DNA of 33,743 bases from the IMG/VR virus record IMGVR_UViG_3300046331_000333, positions 1 through 33,743 of that record. The stretch is one strand, 5' to 3'. Numbering within the stretch: the first letter of the stretch is position 1; each line of letters opens with the position of its first letter. The notes below the pieces were generated by a model. The model saw only the letters and a list, made by a program, of their open reading frames with translations. It was not told the DNA's origin and did not search any database. Below, piece by piece: positions 1 to 5,893 of this stretch. A program made the translations under genes and the position numbers. Source of the DNA: a virus.

Positions 1-1
1 C

Positions 2-568
2 GTTTACAATGAAGCAGAATTAGACTATCAAACTATTAAATGGTATAAAGAAAACATTATAAAATTCTATGATGGAATAAAAATAATGATTAAGCGAAAT
101 GATGAAAACGACATTGAGCCTATTAAATGCCTTTTTTCATTAGATGCTAAATCGGAATGGATTAGGATTTTTAATAAAATTACTGAATTTCAAAATAATG
201 AAAATGAAAACGAGTATTTGAAAAGTATGTACCCAAAGCAGAAAAGTTATATTCCAAGGTTTGCACTACTTTTGAATTGTTTTCATAGCTTTTTTGATGA
301 CGAATATAAAAGTGATATTATACATAAAGATTCAGTATTAAGAGCAGAAAAATTAAGCGATTATTTTATTTTAAATGCTAAGAAAATTAAGATTGAAAGC
401 ACTGAAATACAAGATTTAAAGGTAAGTATGAAAAATGCAGACACTACCTACGATAAATTGAAACAAATATTTGAGAAAAATCCAGACTTTAACAGAACAA
501 AAGTAGCTGAATTGTTGGGTGTTTCAAGAGTTACAGTTATAAATTATGTTAAAAAATTACAAGAGTGA
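2..568 (+). CDS. DUF3987-like replication (primase/helicase-associated) protein, C-terminal part
   Basis: The frame is open from base 2, so the gene is cut by the window edge and its start lies outside; the internal ATG at 86 is not the start. The visible 188 residues include an alpha-helical stretch (FALLLNCFHSFF, then a DSVLRAEKLSDYF segment) like the C-terminal part of DUF3987/YfjI-type proteins, which often accompany phage and plasmid primase-helicases. The last ~45 residues form a probable helix-turn-helix (FNRTKVAELLGVSRVTVINY). Likely role: replication initiation or helicase-associated function in the cytoplasm. The P-loop part would be upstream, so the family call rests only on the tail. 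The stop overlaps the next gene (GTGA), suggesting translational coupling. Confidence 0.6.
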   Translation, partial: VYNEAELDYQTIKWYKENIIKFYDGIKIMIKRNDENDIEPIKCLFSLDAKSEWIRIFNKITEFQNNENENEYLKSMYPKQKSYIPRFALLLNCFHSFFDDEYKSDIIHKDSVLRAEKLSDYFILNAKKIKIESTEIQDLKVSMKNADTTYDKLKQIFEKNPDFNRTKVAELLGVSRVTVINYVKKLQE

Positions 569-885
569 ACAACCTTGAAACAGAAATGCTATCCATCAAA
601 GAAATGATGGTTAACATCGGATTAGACCCTGAGTTTATTCTGCACCTCGAGTATAAGAAAAGTGCTTACTATCTTAGCCAACTAATCCACAGAACGGAAA
701 AGACACTTATCGACATTCAAAAGCAGGAAGGAATGGAAGTGTTAAGCGAACGACAGAAAAGCGTACAAAAGACTTTAAACCAACTAATATTTGCACACAA
801 TAAGATTGTGGAAATGGAGGGGATTATTTACAAGTTAAAAAATGAGAATGAATTATTAAACGAACGATTAAAATTAAGAGGATGA
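565..885 (+). CDS. Hypothetical coiled-coil phage protein
   Basis: I do not recognise this 106-residue protein. It is highly charged and helical, and its last third (EMEGIIYKLKNENELLNERL) is a clear heptad-like coiled coil. It starts with GTG overlapping the upstream TGA; an ATG at 586 (residue 8) is an alternative. The end overlaps the next small gene through ATGA, so it sits in a tightly coupled operon with the replication protein before it and the nuclease after it. A structural or DNA-transaction accessory role is possible but only inferred from position. Confidence 0.6.
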   Translation: MNNLETEMLSIKEMMVNIGLDPEFILHLEYKKSAYYLSQLIHRTEKTLIDIQKQEGMEVLSERQKSVQKTLNQLIFAHNKIVEMEGIIYKLKNENELLNERLKLRG

Positions 886-1019
886 TTAAAATAGAATATC
901 AAATCAACGGCAAAACCATTGAAACGCATTATAAGCAAACGATGAGTATTGCTAAATGGTACGCGAAGTCGTTAAGGTTAACGCATAGAATAGGAACTTT
1001 TAAATTTAGTGAGGTATGA
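882..1019 (+). CDS. Small hypothetical protein (45 aa)
   Basis: A 45-residue frame beginning MIKIEYQINGKTIETHY and ending FKFSEV. It is joined to both neighbours by 4-base overlaps (ATGA at 882-885 and again at 1016-1019), the usual sign of a real coupled gene. No family recognised. The composition (beta-like start, basic middle) gives no function. Confidence 0.6.
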   Translation: MIKIEYQINGKTIETHYKQTMSIAKWYAKSLRLTHRIGTFKFSEV

Positions 1020-1516
1020 ACAAAGCAAATAGCAAACGATTAACAGAATTATACATTAATCAACAGTCATTGAAGTACCCTAACTTTCCAATAGATAAGC
1101 TAGGAGTTAAGAAGTACACGGATAAGACAGCCAACGGGCTAACAAACTGTATCAAAGATTTTCTTAACTTTCAAGGGCATCAAGCGGAACGGATTAGCAC
1201 AATGGGGAGGGTGTTAGATAATCGTAAAACCTTTGTTGATGTTATGGGTAGGAGTAGAACGATTGGAAGTACTCAATACATACCAGGCACAGGAACAAAA
1301 GGATCAGCGGATATTTCGTGTATTGTACTCGCTAGGAGTGTAAAAATTGAAGTGAAAATAAATAAGGATAGGCAGTCCGAAGTTCAGAAACAATACCAAA
1401 AGTCAGTTGAAAGTGCAGGCGGTTACTACTTTCTTGCTAAAGACTTTGATAGCTTTATTGAATGGTATGATGCTTTGATTGTGGAATTTAAAACGGGTAT
1501 GATTAACCACCCATAA
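1016..1516 (+). CDS. VRR-NUC-like PD-(D/E)XK nuclease
   Basis: A 166-residue protein with the layout of a VRR-NUC / Holliday-junction-resolvase-like nuclease core: GSAD (residues 96-99) supplies the metal-binding Asp, E-V-K at 112-114 gives the Glu-x-Lys of the PD-(D/E)XK motif, and Q124 in SEVQKQYQ fits the conserved Gln of the following helix. It ends with a GGYYFLAKDFDSFIEW segment typical of this family. The substrate would be branched or recombination-intermediate DNA during phage replication or packaging. It starts four bases inside the preceding gene. The N-terminal ~80 residues are not recognised. The class is fairly secure, the exact substrate is not. Confidence 0.75.
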   Translation: MNKANSKRLTELYINQQSLKYPNFPIDKLGVKKYTDKTANGLTNCIKDFLNFQGHQAERISTMGRVLDNRKTFVDVMGRSRTIGSTQYIPGTGTKGSADISCIVLARSVKIEVKINKDRQSEVQKQYQKSVESAGGYYFLAKDFDSFIEWYDALIVEFKTGMINHP

Positions 1517-1589
1517 ACCTATATACCCATTCATCACAATTTAATTCAAGTGATTGCATTATTTAGTAGATTTGATAAAAATTAATATT

Positions 1590-1856
1590 ATGAAAGAAGT
1601 TTTAGAAAATATCAATGGGGATAGAATAGAATTAGATTTGCTATTCCATTACTCCAAAGCAGGTCACGGAAGTTACAGAGTGTATTGTAATGTTGAAGTC
1701 AATGGTTATAAAAAAACAATTATAACTACAACGTGGGATATGCCATTCATTAAATCACTTGAAGAATTGAACTTTGAGCAGACACAAAAAGCATTTTACA
1801 ATAAGTTTGATCTCGAGGAAGATTATAAAGCAATTTATCACCAATCAATCCAATGA
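1590..1856 (+). CDS. Hypothetical protein (88 aa)
   Basis: No family recognised. I prefer the ATG at 1590 over an upstream frame opening at 1554, because an A-rich leader (AAAAATTAATATT) precedes it and the first residues of the longer version (HYLVDLIKINI) look like translated leader. The protein alternates beta-type stretches (SYRVYCNVEVNGYKKTIITTTW) with a helical acidic end. The stop overlaps the next start (ATGA). It lies just outside the first attC-like site, so it may be native phage DNA or the end of an older cassette. Confidence 0.55.
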   Translation: MKEVLENINGDRIELDLLFHYSKAGHGSYRVYCNVEVNGYKKTIITTTWDMPFIKSLEELNFEQTQKAFYNKFDLEEDYKAIYHQSIQ

Positions 1857-1972
1857 AAGAGTTAAGCGAGTATTACACTAAAAAGGCTTATAGGGATGAT
1901 TTGGTTAGGTTTATGGAGTGTTATAACGGTACTCATGTTGGCTTAGATTTTTTAACGATTAAAAATAGATAA
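1853..1972 (+). CDS. Small hypothetical protein (39 aa)
   Basis: Short frame MKELSEYYTKKAYRDDLVRF... coupled to the upstream gene by ATGA. Its last third is the left half of an attC-like site (TTATAAC box at 1921 and the arm after it), so its C-terminus is written in recombination-site DNA. Only coupling and an open frame support it. Confidence 0.4.
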   Translation: MKELSEYYTKKAYRDDLVRFMECYNGTHVGLDFLTIKNR

Positions 1973-2124
1973 AATGAATATAGAATATAAAGAAGAAACA
2001 GGGTACGATGTAGGTGTTTATTGTGAATATGCTGAAAATGTACAAAGTATTTGGTATTTTCATGAACATTATGTACATTGGTTGGAACAGAAGATTGAAG
2101 CATTGAGCCAACATGATGTTATGC
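1921..2124 (+). other. attC-like recombination site 1 (204 bp, with a coding loop)
   Basis: Left box TTATAAC (1921-1927) followed by an arm containing CATGTTGGCTTA; the right arm TTGAGCCAACATG (2103-2115) pairs with it (11 of 12) and leads through AT into GTTATGC (2118-2124). Box-arm-loop-arm-box is the attC plan (R''-L''-L'-R'). The loop is very long and holds the start of the gene at 1974. It is the least certain of the seven sites because its boxes are only partly complementary and the preceding cassette is not delimited. Confidence 0.5.
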
Positions 2125-2225
2125 GGAGTGCCTTTAAAGAGGCTTATGATAAGTGGCATGAAACAGAAAATGACGGAGAACTTGGAAATTGGTTGTTTGC
2201 AAAATCAAAAGGCATTACGACATAA
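1974..2225 (+). CDS. Hypothetical protein starting inside an attC loop (83 aa)
   Basis: Unrecognised 83-residue protein, acidic and aromatic-rich (YFHEHYVHWLEQKIEALSQHDV). Its start codon follows an A-rich leader that shares TTTTTTAACGATTAAA with the leader of the gene at 3481. The first ~48 codons lie in the loop and right arm of attC-like site 1. The rest lies in the short cassette that begins at the GTT of 2118 and ends in the attC at 2220, so the frame crosses an expected recombination point. The stop is within the next attC left box. Confidence 0.55.
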   Translation: MNIEYKEETGYDVGVYCEYAENVQSIWYFHEHYVHWLEQKIEALSQHDVMRSAFKEAYDKWHETENDGELGNWLFAKSKGITT

Positions 2226-2284
2226 CGTTTTGCAACTTGGCGAACCTAAACACAGTACGTTATTTCGCCAAATTGCTGTTATGT
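2220..2284 (+). other. attC-like recombination site 2 (65 bp)
   Basis: ACATAAC (2220-2226) and GTTATGT (2278-2284) are perfect reverse complements. Inside them GCAACTTGGCGAA pairs with TTCGCCAAATTGC with one mismatch, leaving a ~19-base loop. Size, box sequence and imperfect central stem all match integron attC sites. The inner part is nearly identical to the site at 5195. Confidence 0.8.
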
Positions 2285-2346
2285 ATCAGTATGGCGAGTT
2301 TAACGATAAACTAAAATAGAATATAAATTTAAAAAAGAAAAGAGCG

Positions 2347-2586
2347 ATGGAATTTTCAAAATTTACAGAATGTACAAAAGATTTACATTCAAAAACAATA
2401 TTGACAGCAAATGTTATACTTGACAAAGAAACAATATTAAATGCTTTAAAAGGTGATTCAATTTGTATTTTTGGAAAACTTTATAAAGTACCTGAACAAC
2501 AATTTTTATTATGTTTATTAAATAAGCATTTCGGATTACAAACAATAGAATTTGAAGAAATAAAAATAAATAAAGATGAATACTAA
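2347..2586 (+). CDS. Hypothetical cassette protein (79 aa)
   Basis: First gene of the cassette that starts at 2279. The 79-residue product begins MEFSKFTECTKDLHSK and has hydrophobic and acidic stretches but no motif I recognise. An A-rich leader (TTTAAAAAAGAAAAGAGCG) precedes the ATG. It overlaps the next gene by 11 bases, so the two form a two-gene cassette, which suggests cooperating products (for example an antitoxin/toxin or modifier pair; pure inference). Confidence 0.55.
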   Translation: MEFSKFTECTKDLHSKTILTANVILDKETILNALKGDSICIFGKLYKVPEQQFLLCLLNKHFGLQTIEFEEIKINKDEY

Positions 2587-2761
2587 AAGAATAAAATTAG
2601 AAGATTGTCCAACTTGTAAAGCTAAAAAATCTATTAAAATAACTTTCGGAAATGTTACAGAAAATGGATTTAATATTGAGTTTAAAAAATGTACTGAATG
2701 TAAAAATAATCATTCTTACAACTCAAAATATGAACTTGTAAAATATGAAGTAGTTGTGTAA
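2576..2761 (+). CDS. Small zinc-ribbon-like protein (61 aa)
   Basis: Two CxxC knuckles, CPTC near residue 11 and CTEC near residue 39, spaced about 25 residues apart with beta-type sequence between them, are what a zinc ribbon looks like. Such small ribbons bind nucleic acid or other proteins; the partner here is unknown. Second gene of its cassette, start overlapping the previous gene by 11 bases, with no gene between it and the attC at 2828. Confidence 0.6.
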   Translation: MNTKRIKLEDCPTCKAKKSIKITFGNVTENGFNIEFKKCTECKNNHSYNSKYELVKYEVVV

Positions 2762-2827
2762 AGTGCGATGGCTTTTCTTTTTCCTTACGATGAATATTAA
2801 TCGAAACGAGAATGTTAGCCATATTGT

Positions 2828-2953
2828 ACATAACGGTTCTCGGCTTGGCGAAGTTGCCGAACACAAAACTTCATTAGAATTACAAATGATCAAATTAAAA
2901 ACAAATGTTAAATAGTAGTACAGAACGGCAATTTTGCCAAACCGATGTTAGCA
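2828..2953 (+). other. attC-like recombination site 3 (126 bp, with a coding loop)
   Basis: The left box ACATAAC (2828-2834) is the exact complement of GTTATGT at 2278-2284, the start of the same cassette, as expected for an excisable cassette. The arm CGGCTTGGCGAAGTTGCCG pairs with CGGCAATTTTGCCAAACCG (16 of 19, with G-T wobbles). The right box is GTTAGCA (2947-2953). The ~65-base loop carries an A-rich leader and the ATG at 2905. Confidence 0.75.
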
Positions 2954-3423
2954 CCAGTACTTCCAAGTATCGTGATTGGGATATTTTGGAAGATTTGCCA
3001 GAAGGTTGGTTAATTGATAAAACGGCTGGTTCTCCTGCTCCAAATACCGTTTTTATTACAAATGGCAAAAGCGTTTTAAATGGTCAAAAAAGGGCTTTGT
3101 TAAAGGTAGAAGCAAAACGGGATATAAATATCTCAAAAAACGAGATAGTAAAACATCATATTGTTGAAGCCAACAAAATGATAGAAAAAACGGAAATTCC
3201 GATTTTCCCTGCAAAAACTGTAAATGATTTGGCACGTCTAAAATTCAAAGAGCAACTTTTGAAAGAAATTATGTTTGATTTAATGGTTTGCGAAATCGAA
3301 AAGTGGGACAAAAAAGAGTACATAAATGAAATAAAAAAATTATTGAATAGCATCGATACATCAAATAAAAAGAAAGTCCACACGGCAAGTCTTCCAGATT
3401 TGTTTAGTGCGGTAGGTCTTTAG
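2905..3423 (+). CDS. Hypothetical cassette protein (172 aa)
   Basis: Unrecognised 172-residue protein. The core from about residue 23 (YRDWDILEDLPEGWLIDKTAG) looks like a folded domain, followed by a helical, charged second half. The ATG at 2905 lies in the loop of attC site 3 after an AAATTAAAAACA leader, and the first 16 codons are the right half of that attC. There is no good start after the attC. The frame therefore enters the cassette from the neighbouring site, and the start is supplied by upstream DNA. A TTG at 2980 is an alternative internal start. The stop is seven bases before the next attC box. Confidence 0.6.
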   Translation: MLNSSTERQFCQTDVSTSTSKYRDWDILEDLPEGWLIDKTAGSPAPNTVFITNGKSVLNGQKRALLKVEAKRDINISKNEIVKHHIVEANKMIEKTEIPIFPAKTVNDLARLKFKEQLLKEIMFDLMVCEIEKWDKKEYINEIKKLLNSIDTSNKKKVHTASLPDLFSAVGL

Positions 3424-3429
3424 TATTGG

Positions 3430-3634
3430 TGCTAACGGTTACAGCTATACGAAGATTTTTTAACGATTAAATAAACAGAAATGGAATTACCAAAAGATTT
3501 AAGCTGGGAAGTAACAACCAACGAAAACGGTGTCGAAATGATTACAATGCCGAAATTCAAAATGAATGAAATAGTAGAATATTTGAAGTACGCAGATACC
3601 GAGTTAAAAAAATTGCGTGTAGCTGATGTTGTAG
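3430..3634 (+). other. attC-like recombination site 4 (205 bp, with a coding loop)
   Basis: The left box TGCTAAC (3430-3436) is the exact complement of GTTAGCA at 2947-2953. The left arm GGTTACAGCTATACG matches the left arm of the site at 4235. Its partner, TTGCGTGTAGCTGATGTT at 3613-3630, matches the right arm of that site (TTGCGTATAGCTGGTGTT). The right box is GTTGTAG (3628-3634). The gene at 3481 begins in the loop. Confidence 0.65.
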
Positions 3635-3738
3635 GGCAAAGCGAACAGTTTAATTGCTTAGGTGGGAATTATGCCAAAGGAATTAAACCTTGTTCAGAAT
3701 GGTGCGGTGAAGATATATGCCAAAAACCAAGCAATTAA
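3481..3738 (+). CDS. Hypothetical protein starting inside an attC loop (85 aa)
   Basis: Unrecognised 85-residue protein. The N-terminal half (LPKDLSWEVTTNENGVEMITMPKF begins it) is encoded in the loop and right arm of attC site 4. The C-terminal half, which has four cysteines (NCLGG, PCSEWCGEDIC), lies in the next short cassette. The start is an ATG after the leader TTTTTTAACGATTAAA also seen before the gene at 1974. The distance from ATG to the recombination box is 147 bases here and 144 there. The cysteine-rich end could bind metal. Confidence 0.5.
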   Translation: MELPKDLSWEVTTNENGVEMITMPKFKMNEIVEYLKYADTELKKLRVADVVGQSEQFNCLGGNYAKGIKPCSEWCGEDICQKPSN

Positions 3739-3743
3739 ATTGC

Positions 3744-3871
3744 CTACAACGTTTCTCGCCTAGGCTTTCGCCGCCTATTCGATTCACTTTGTAAATATAG
3801 CAAATTTTCCATTTCACGCACAAATCTTTTTAGATACACTTGAAGGCGTTGGAGCTTAGGCGATGTTATTG
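3744..3871 (+). other. attC-like recombination site 5 (128 bp)
   Basis: The left box CTACAAC (3744-3750) is the exact complement of GTTGTAG at 3628-3634 (8 of 8 with the next base). The arm TCGCCTAGGCTTTCGCCGCC pairs imperfectly with GGCGTTGGAGCTTAGGCGA. The right box is GTTATTG (3865-3871). The AT-rich ~70-base loop has no start codon that I would call. Confidence 0.65.
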
Positions 3872-4234
3872 TTCTGGTGGCTCACCATGTTTGAGGTTTT
3901 AAGCATTTAGTTTTTCTTACAAACTGCTTTTTTTTAAATACATTTTCGATGCTGGGCGATTATGGTTTTCGGAAGTTTTTACACATTTTTCAACTGTTTC
4001 GGGCTTGAAAATGTCATTCGCTTGTGATACACGTTCAGGAGCCGACATTTTTGTTTGTTAGTCCGAGTGTAATCGTTACGTACGATTTGACATTTTTCAA
4101 CTGTTTCGGCATTGATCCTGTGTTTCTCTTGCTCAAAACTTCCGAAAACCGACCGAATATTATTTTTTACACTTTAAAAACTGTTAAAAAAAGCAGAAAT
4201 TTTTCTTCAAAGTGATGAACGTTCAGCCACTGGA
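3872..4234 (+). repeat. ORF-less cassette with inverted and direct repeats
   Basis: This stretch between two attC-like sites has no convincing gene. It holds a perfect 16-bp inverted repeat, GGTTTTCGGAAGTTTT (3964-3979) and its complement (4135-4150). Outside this, CTGCTTTTTTTT (3924-3935) faces TTAAAAAAAGCAG near 4185. Between the arms, ACATTTTTCAACTGTTTCGG occurs twice (3983-4002, 4090-4109). The whole insert could fold as one large stem-loop or carry a structured RNA. A 63-codon frame at 4024 crosses the repeat and looks accidental. Confidence 0.6.
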
Positions 4235-4301
4235 CCATAACGGTTACAGCTATACGTCAGGTTTTGTTTTTCACAAAACTTGCGTATAGCTGGTGTTAGC
4301 A
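4235..4301 (+). other. attC-like recombination site 6 (67 bp)
   Basis: Left box CCATAAC (4235-4241), arm ACAGCTATACGTCAGGTTTTG, short loop, arm CAAAACTTGCGTATAGCTGG, right box GTTAGCA (4295-4301). The arms pair with one extrahelical base and small mismatches, the asymmetry typical of attC. The left box differs by one base from the complement of its cassette start (GTTATTG at 3865). Confidence 0.8.
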
Positions 4302-4393
4302 GTAGTACGGATTTAAACCACAAATGCTCATTCGGAGAACTGAACCTTTTTCTTTTCTTTTTTTGAGCGGTGGGGAAATATTAAAATAAAATT

Positions 4394-5188
4394 ATGACAA
4401 TAGATTTAAGATACGGAGATACAATAGAACAAATGAAATTGATACCTGATAAAAGTATTGATGCAATTATTTGTGATTTACCTTACGGAACAACCGCTTG
4501 TAAATGGGACACGATAATACCATTTGACAAACTTTGGGAACAATATGAAAGGATTATAAAAGATAATGGAGCAATAGTTTTAACAGCACAGCAACCATTT
4601 ACAAGTGCTTTGATAATGAGTAATACTAAAATTTATAAATATAATTGGCATTGGAACAAAGTAAAACCATCTTCATTTTTTAATGCTAAAAATGCACCTA
4701 TGAAAAAGATTGAGGATATTTGTGTTTTTAGTTTTGGTGCAATGGCAAACGGCTCTAAAAACTTAATGAAATACAACCCACAAGGATTGATTGAATGTGG
4801 GAAAATACGACCACCAAAAAATGATAGTGTACCAAATCAAAGCACAATAGGAAAAAGACCATCAAGGGCAAATGCTTACAAACAAGAGTTTACAAATTAC
4901 CCTACTGATTTAATTGAGTTTTCATTTGAGCAAAAACCAATACATCCAACACAAAAACCAATTTCTTTGATGGAATATTTGATATTGACATACTCAAATG
5001 AAAACGATACAATACTTGACAATACTTTTGGAAGTTGCACTACTGGAATTGCTTGTATAAACACAGATAGAAACTTTATCGGAATTGAGAATAATATGGA
5101 TTATTTTAATATTTCTTTAAAGAGGGTGGAAGAAAAAAGAAAAGAAAAAGAATTTAACGTAGTAACTTCATTCGGAGATGGAATGTAG
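4394..5188 (+). CDS. Orphan DNA adenine/cytosine-N4 methyltransferase (cassette gene)
   Basis: A 264-residue SAM-dependent N6-adenine or N4-cytosine DNA methyltransferase. The catalytic motif comes first, as DLPYGTT (residues 28-34, a DPPY variant). HPTQKP is at 184-189 and the SAM-binding motif DNTFGSCTTG at 209-218, followed by FIGIE at 228-232. This catalytic-before-SAM order is that of beta-type enzymes, and the length is normal. Motif I is unusual (FGSCTTG in place of FxGSGTT). No restriction gene is adjacent. It is the only gene of its cassette (4296 to the attC at 5195). Likely role: protecting phage DNA from host restriction or altering regulation. Confidence 0.88.
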   Translation: MTIDLRYGDTIEQMKLIPDKSIDAIICDLPYGTTACKWDTIIPFDKLWEQYERIIKDNGAIVLTAQQPFTSALIMSNTKIYKYNWHWNKVKPSSFFNAKNAPMKKIEDICVFSFGAMANGSKNLMKYNPQGLIECGKIRPPKNDSVPNQSTIGKRPSRANAYKQEFTNYPTDLIEFSFEQKPIHPTQKPISLMEYLILTYSNENDTILDNTFGSCTTGIACINTDRNFIGIENNMDYFNISLKRVEEKRKEKEFNVVTSFGDGM

Positions 5189-5194
5189 TATTAC

Positions 5195-5259
5195 TGCTAA
5201 CGTTTTGCAACTTGGCGAACCTAAACACAGTACGTGTTTTCGCCAAATTGCTGTTATGC
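5195..5259 (+). other. attC-like recombination site 7 (65 bp)
   Basis: The left box TGCTAAC (5195-5201) is the exact complement of GTTAGCA at 4295-4301, the start of the methyltransferase cassette. The arms GCAACTTGGCGAA and TTCGCCAAATTGC pair as at 2220. The right box is GTTATGC (5253-5259). The inner 51 bases differ from the site at 2220 at only two positions. This is the last recognisable site of the array. Confidence 0.8.
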
Positions 5260-5340
5260 TTTGTTGCGTATTTTAACATAAATCTACAATCGAAGCAATA
5301 ATTTGTTCTTTTTTTGTGCGTTGGAAACCAACTAATTAGA

Positions 5341-5384
5341 AAATAATTTAAAAATAATTTAAAAATAATTTAAAAATAATTGTT
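5341..5384 (+). repeat. Tandem 11-bp A-tract repeat upstream of promoter
   Basis: Three exact copies of AAATAATTTAA plus a partial fourth, period 11 (close to one helical turn), ending just before the promoter -33 box at 5391. Phased A-tracts bend DNA and can act as UP elements. A similar array precedes the promoter at 31261. Confidence 0.85.
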
Positions 5385-5390
5385 AAAAAG

Positions 5391-5422
5391 TTTGTGTATA
5401 TAATATATATAATGTATATTTG
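5391..5422 (+). promoter_or_regulatory. Bacteroidota-type promoter for the 5453 operon
   Basis: TTTG (5391-5394), 20-base spacer, TATATTTG (5415-5422): a close match to the TTTG / TAnnTTTG consensus of Bacteroidota sigma factors. The transcript would start near 5429, with a short A-rich leader before the ATG at 5453. Confidence 0.8.
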
Positions 5423-5452
5423 TATCAGTTAAGAATTAAAACAATATAAATT

Positions 5453-5644
5453 ATGACAACTCAAAATACAAACAGAAGCGAATTTAGATTAGTAGAACAA
5501 AAAGATAAATATGAAGTTGTTTCTTTTAATATTTACGAAACTGAAATTATAGACGGAAAAAGATGGAATAACGGAGTAATTTATTATTTTGATAATTTGG
5601 CACAAGCACAAAGTAAATTAAACTTTTTAAAAGCAATCAATTAA
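5453..5644 (+). CDS. Small hypothetical protein (63 aa), first gene of early-type operon
   Basis: Unrecognised 63-residue protein. It is directly downstream of a strong promoter and the leader AACAATATAAATTATG. The same leader pattern precedes the first gene of the operon at 31319, so this is probably a highly expressed early gene. The sequence (YETEIIDGKRWNNGVIYYFDNL, then AQAQSKLNFLKA) suggests a beta hairpin plus one helix. Confidence 0.65.
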   Translation: MTTQNTNRSEFRLVEQKDKYEVVSFNIYETEIIDGKRWNNGVIYYFDNLAQAQSKLNFLKAIN

Positions 5645-5646
5645 TT

Positions 5647-5889
5647 ATGAAAAAACTAATACAAGATTTAGAAAAATCATTAAATGAAGTTTCTAAAGAA
5701 AGAACAAGACTTGAAAGTAAACTAAATAAAATAGGTTTTACTGTTGGAGATAATGAAGCAAAAGAAACAATTTTAAAAAGTGAAATAAATTCAAAACTTT
5801 TTTGGCTTGGTGCTATTTCAGGTGAGTTGAAAAATAATATTGAAGAATACAAAGATTTATTAGAAAAATATAACTTAATTAAAATATAA
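5647..5889 (+). CDS. Small coiled-coil protein (80 aa)
   Basis: The N-terminal 30 residues (LIQDLEKSLNEVSKERTRLE and on) form a heptad-patterned helix, and the C-terminal half is also helical and acidic (NNIEEYKDLLEKYNL). No family recognised. It follows the previous gene by two bases and should be co-transcribed. Confidence 0.65.
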   Translation: MKKLIQDLEKSLNEVSKERTRLESKLNKIGFTVGDNEAKETILKSEINSKLFWLGAISGELKNNIEEYKDLLEKYNLIKI

Positions 5890-5893
5890 CAAA

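Noticed and set aside
1705-1711. GTTATAA, which could open a cassette ending at attC site 1
   Set aside because: It lies within the gene at 1590 and no matching arms lead into it; the left end of the array stays undefined.
2113-2319. 68-codon frame spanning an attC-like site
   Set aside because: It is another reading frame of the gene at 1974 and of attC site 2, with no leader of its own.
4024-4215. 63-codon frame in the ORF-less cassette
   Set aside because: It crosses one arm of the inverted repeat and one copy of the direct repeat, has no A-rich leader and unlikely composition.
5341-5384. AT-rich iterons as a replication origin
   Set aside because: The units end in register with a promoter -33 box and a matching set precedes another promoter, so a promoter element explains them better.
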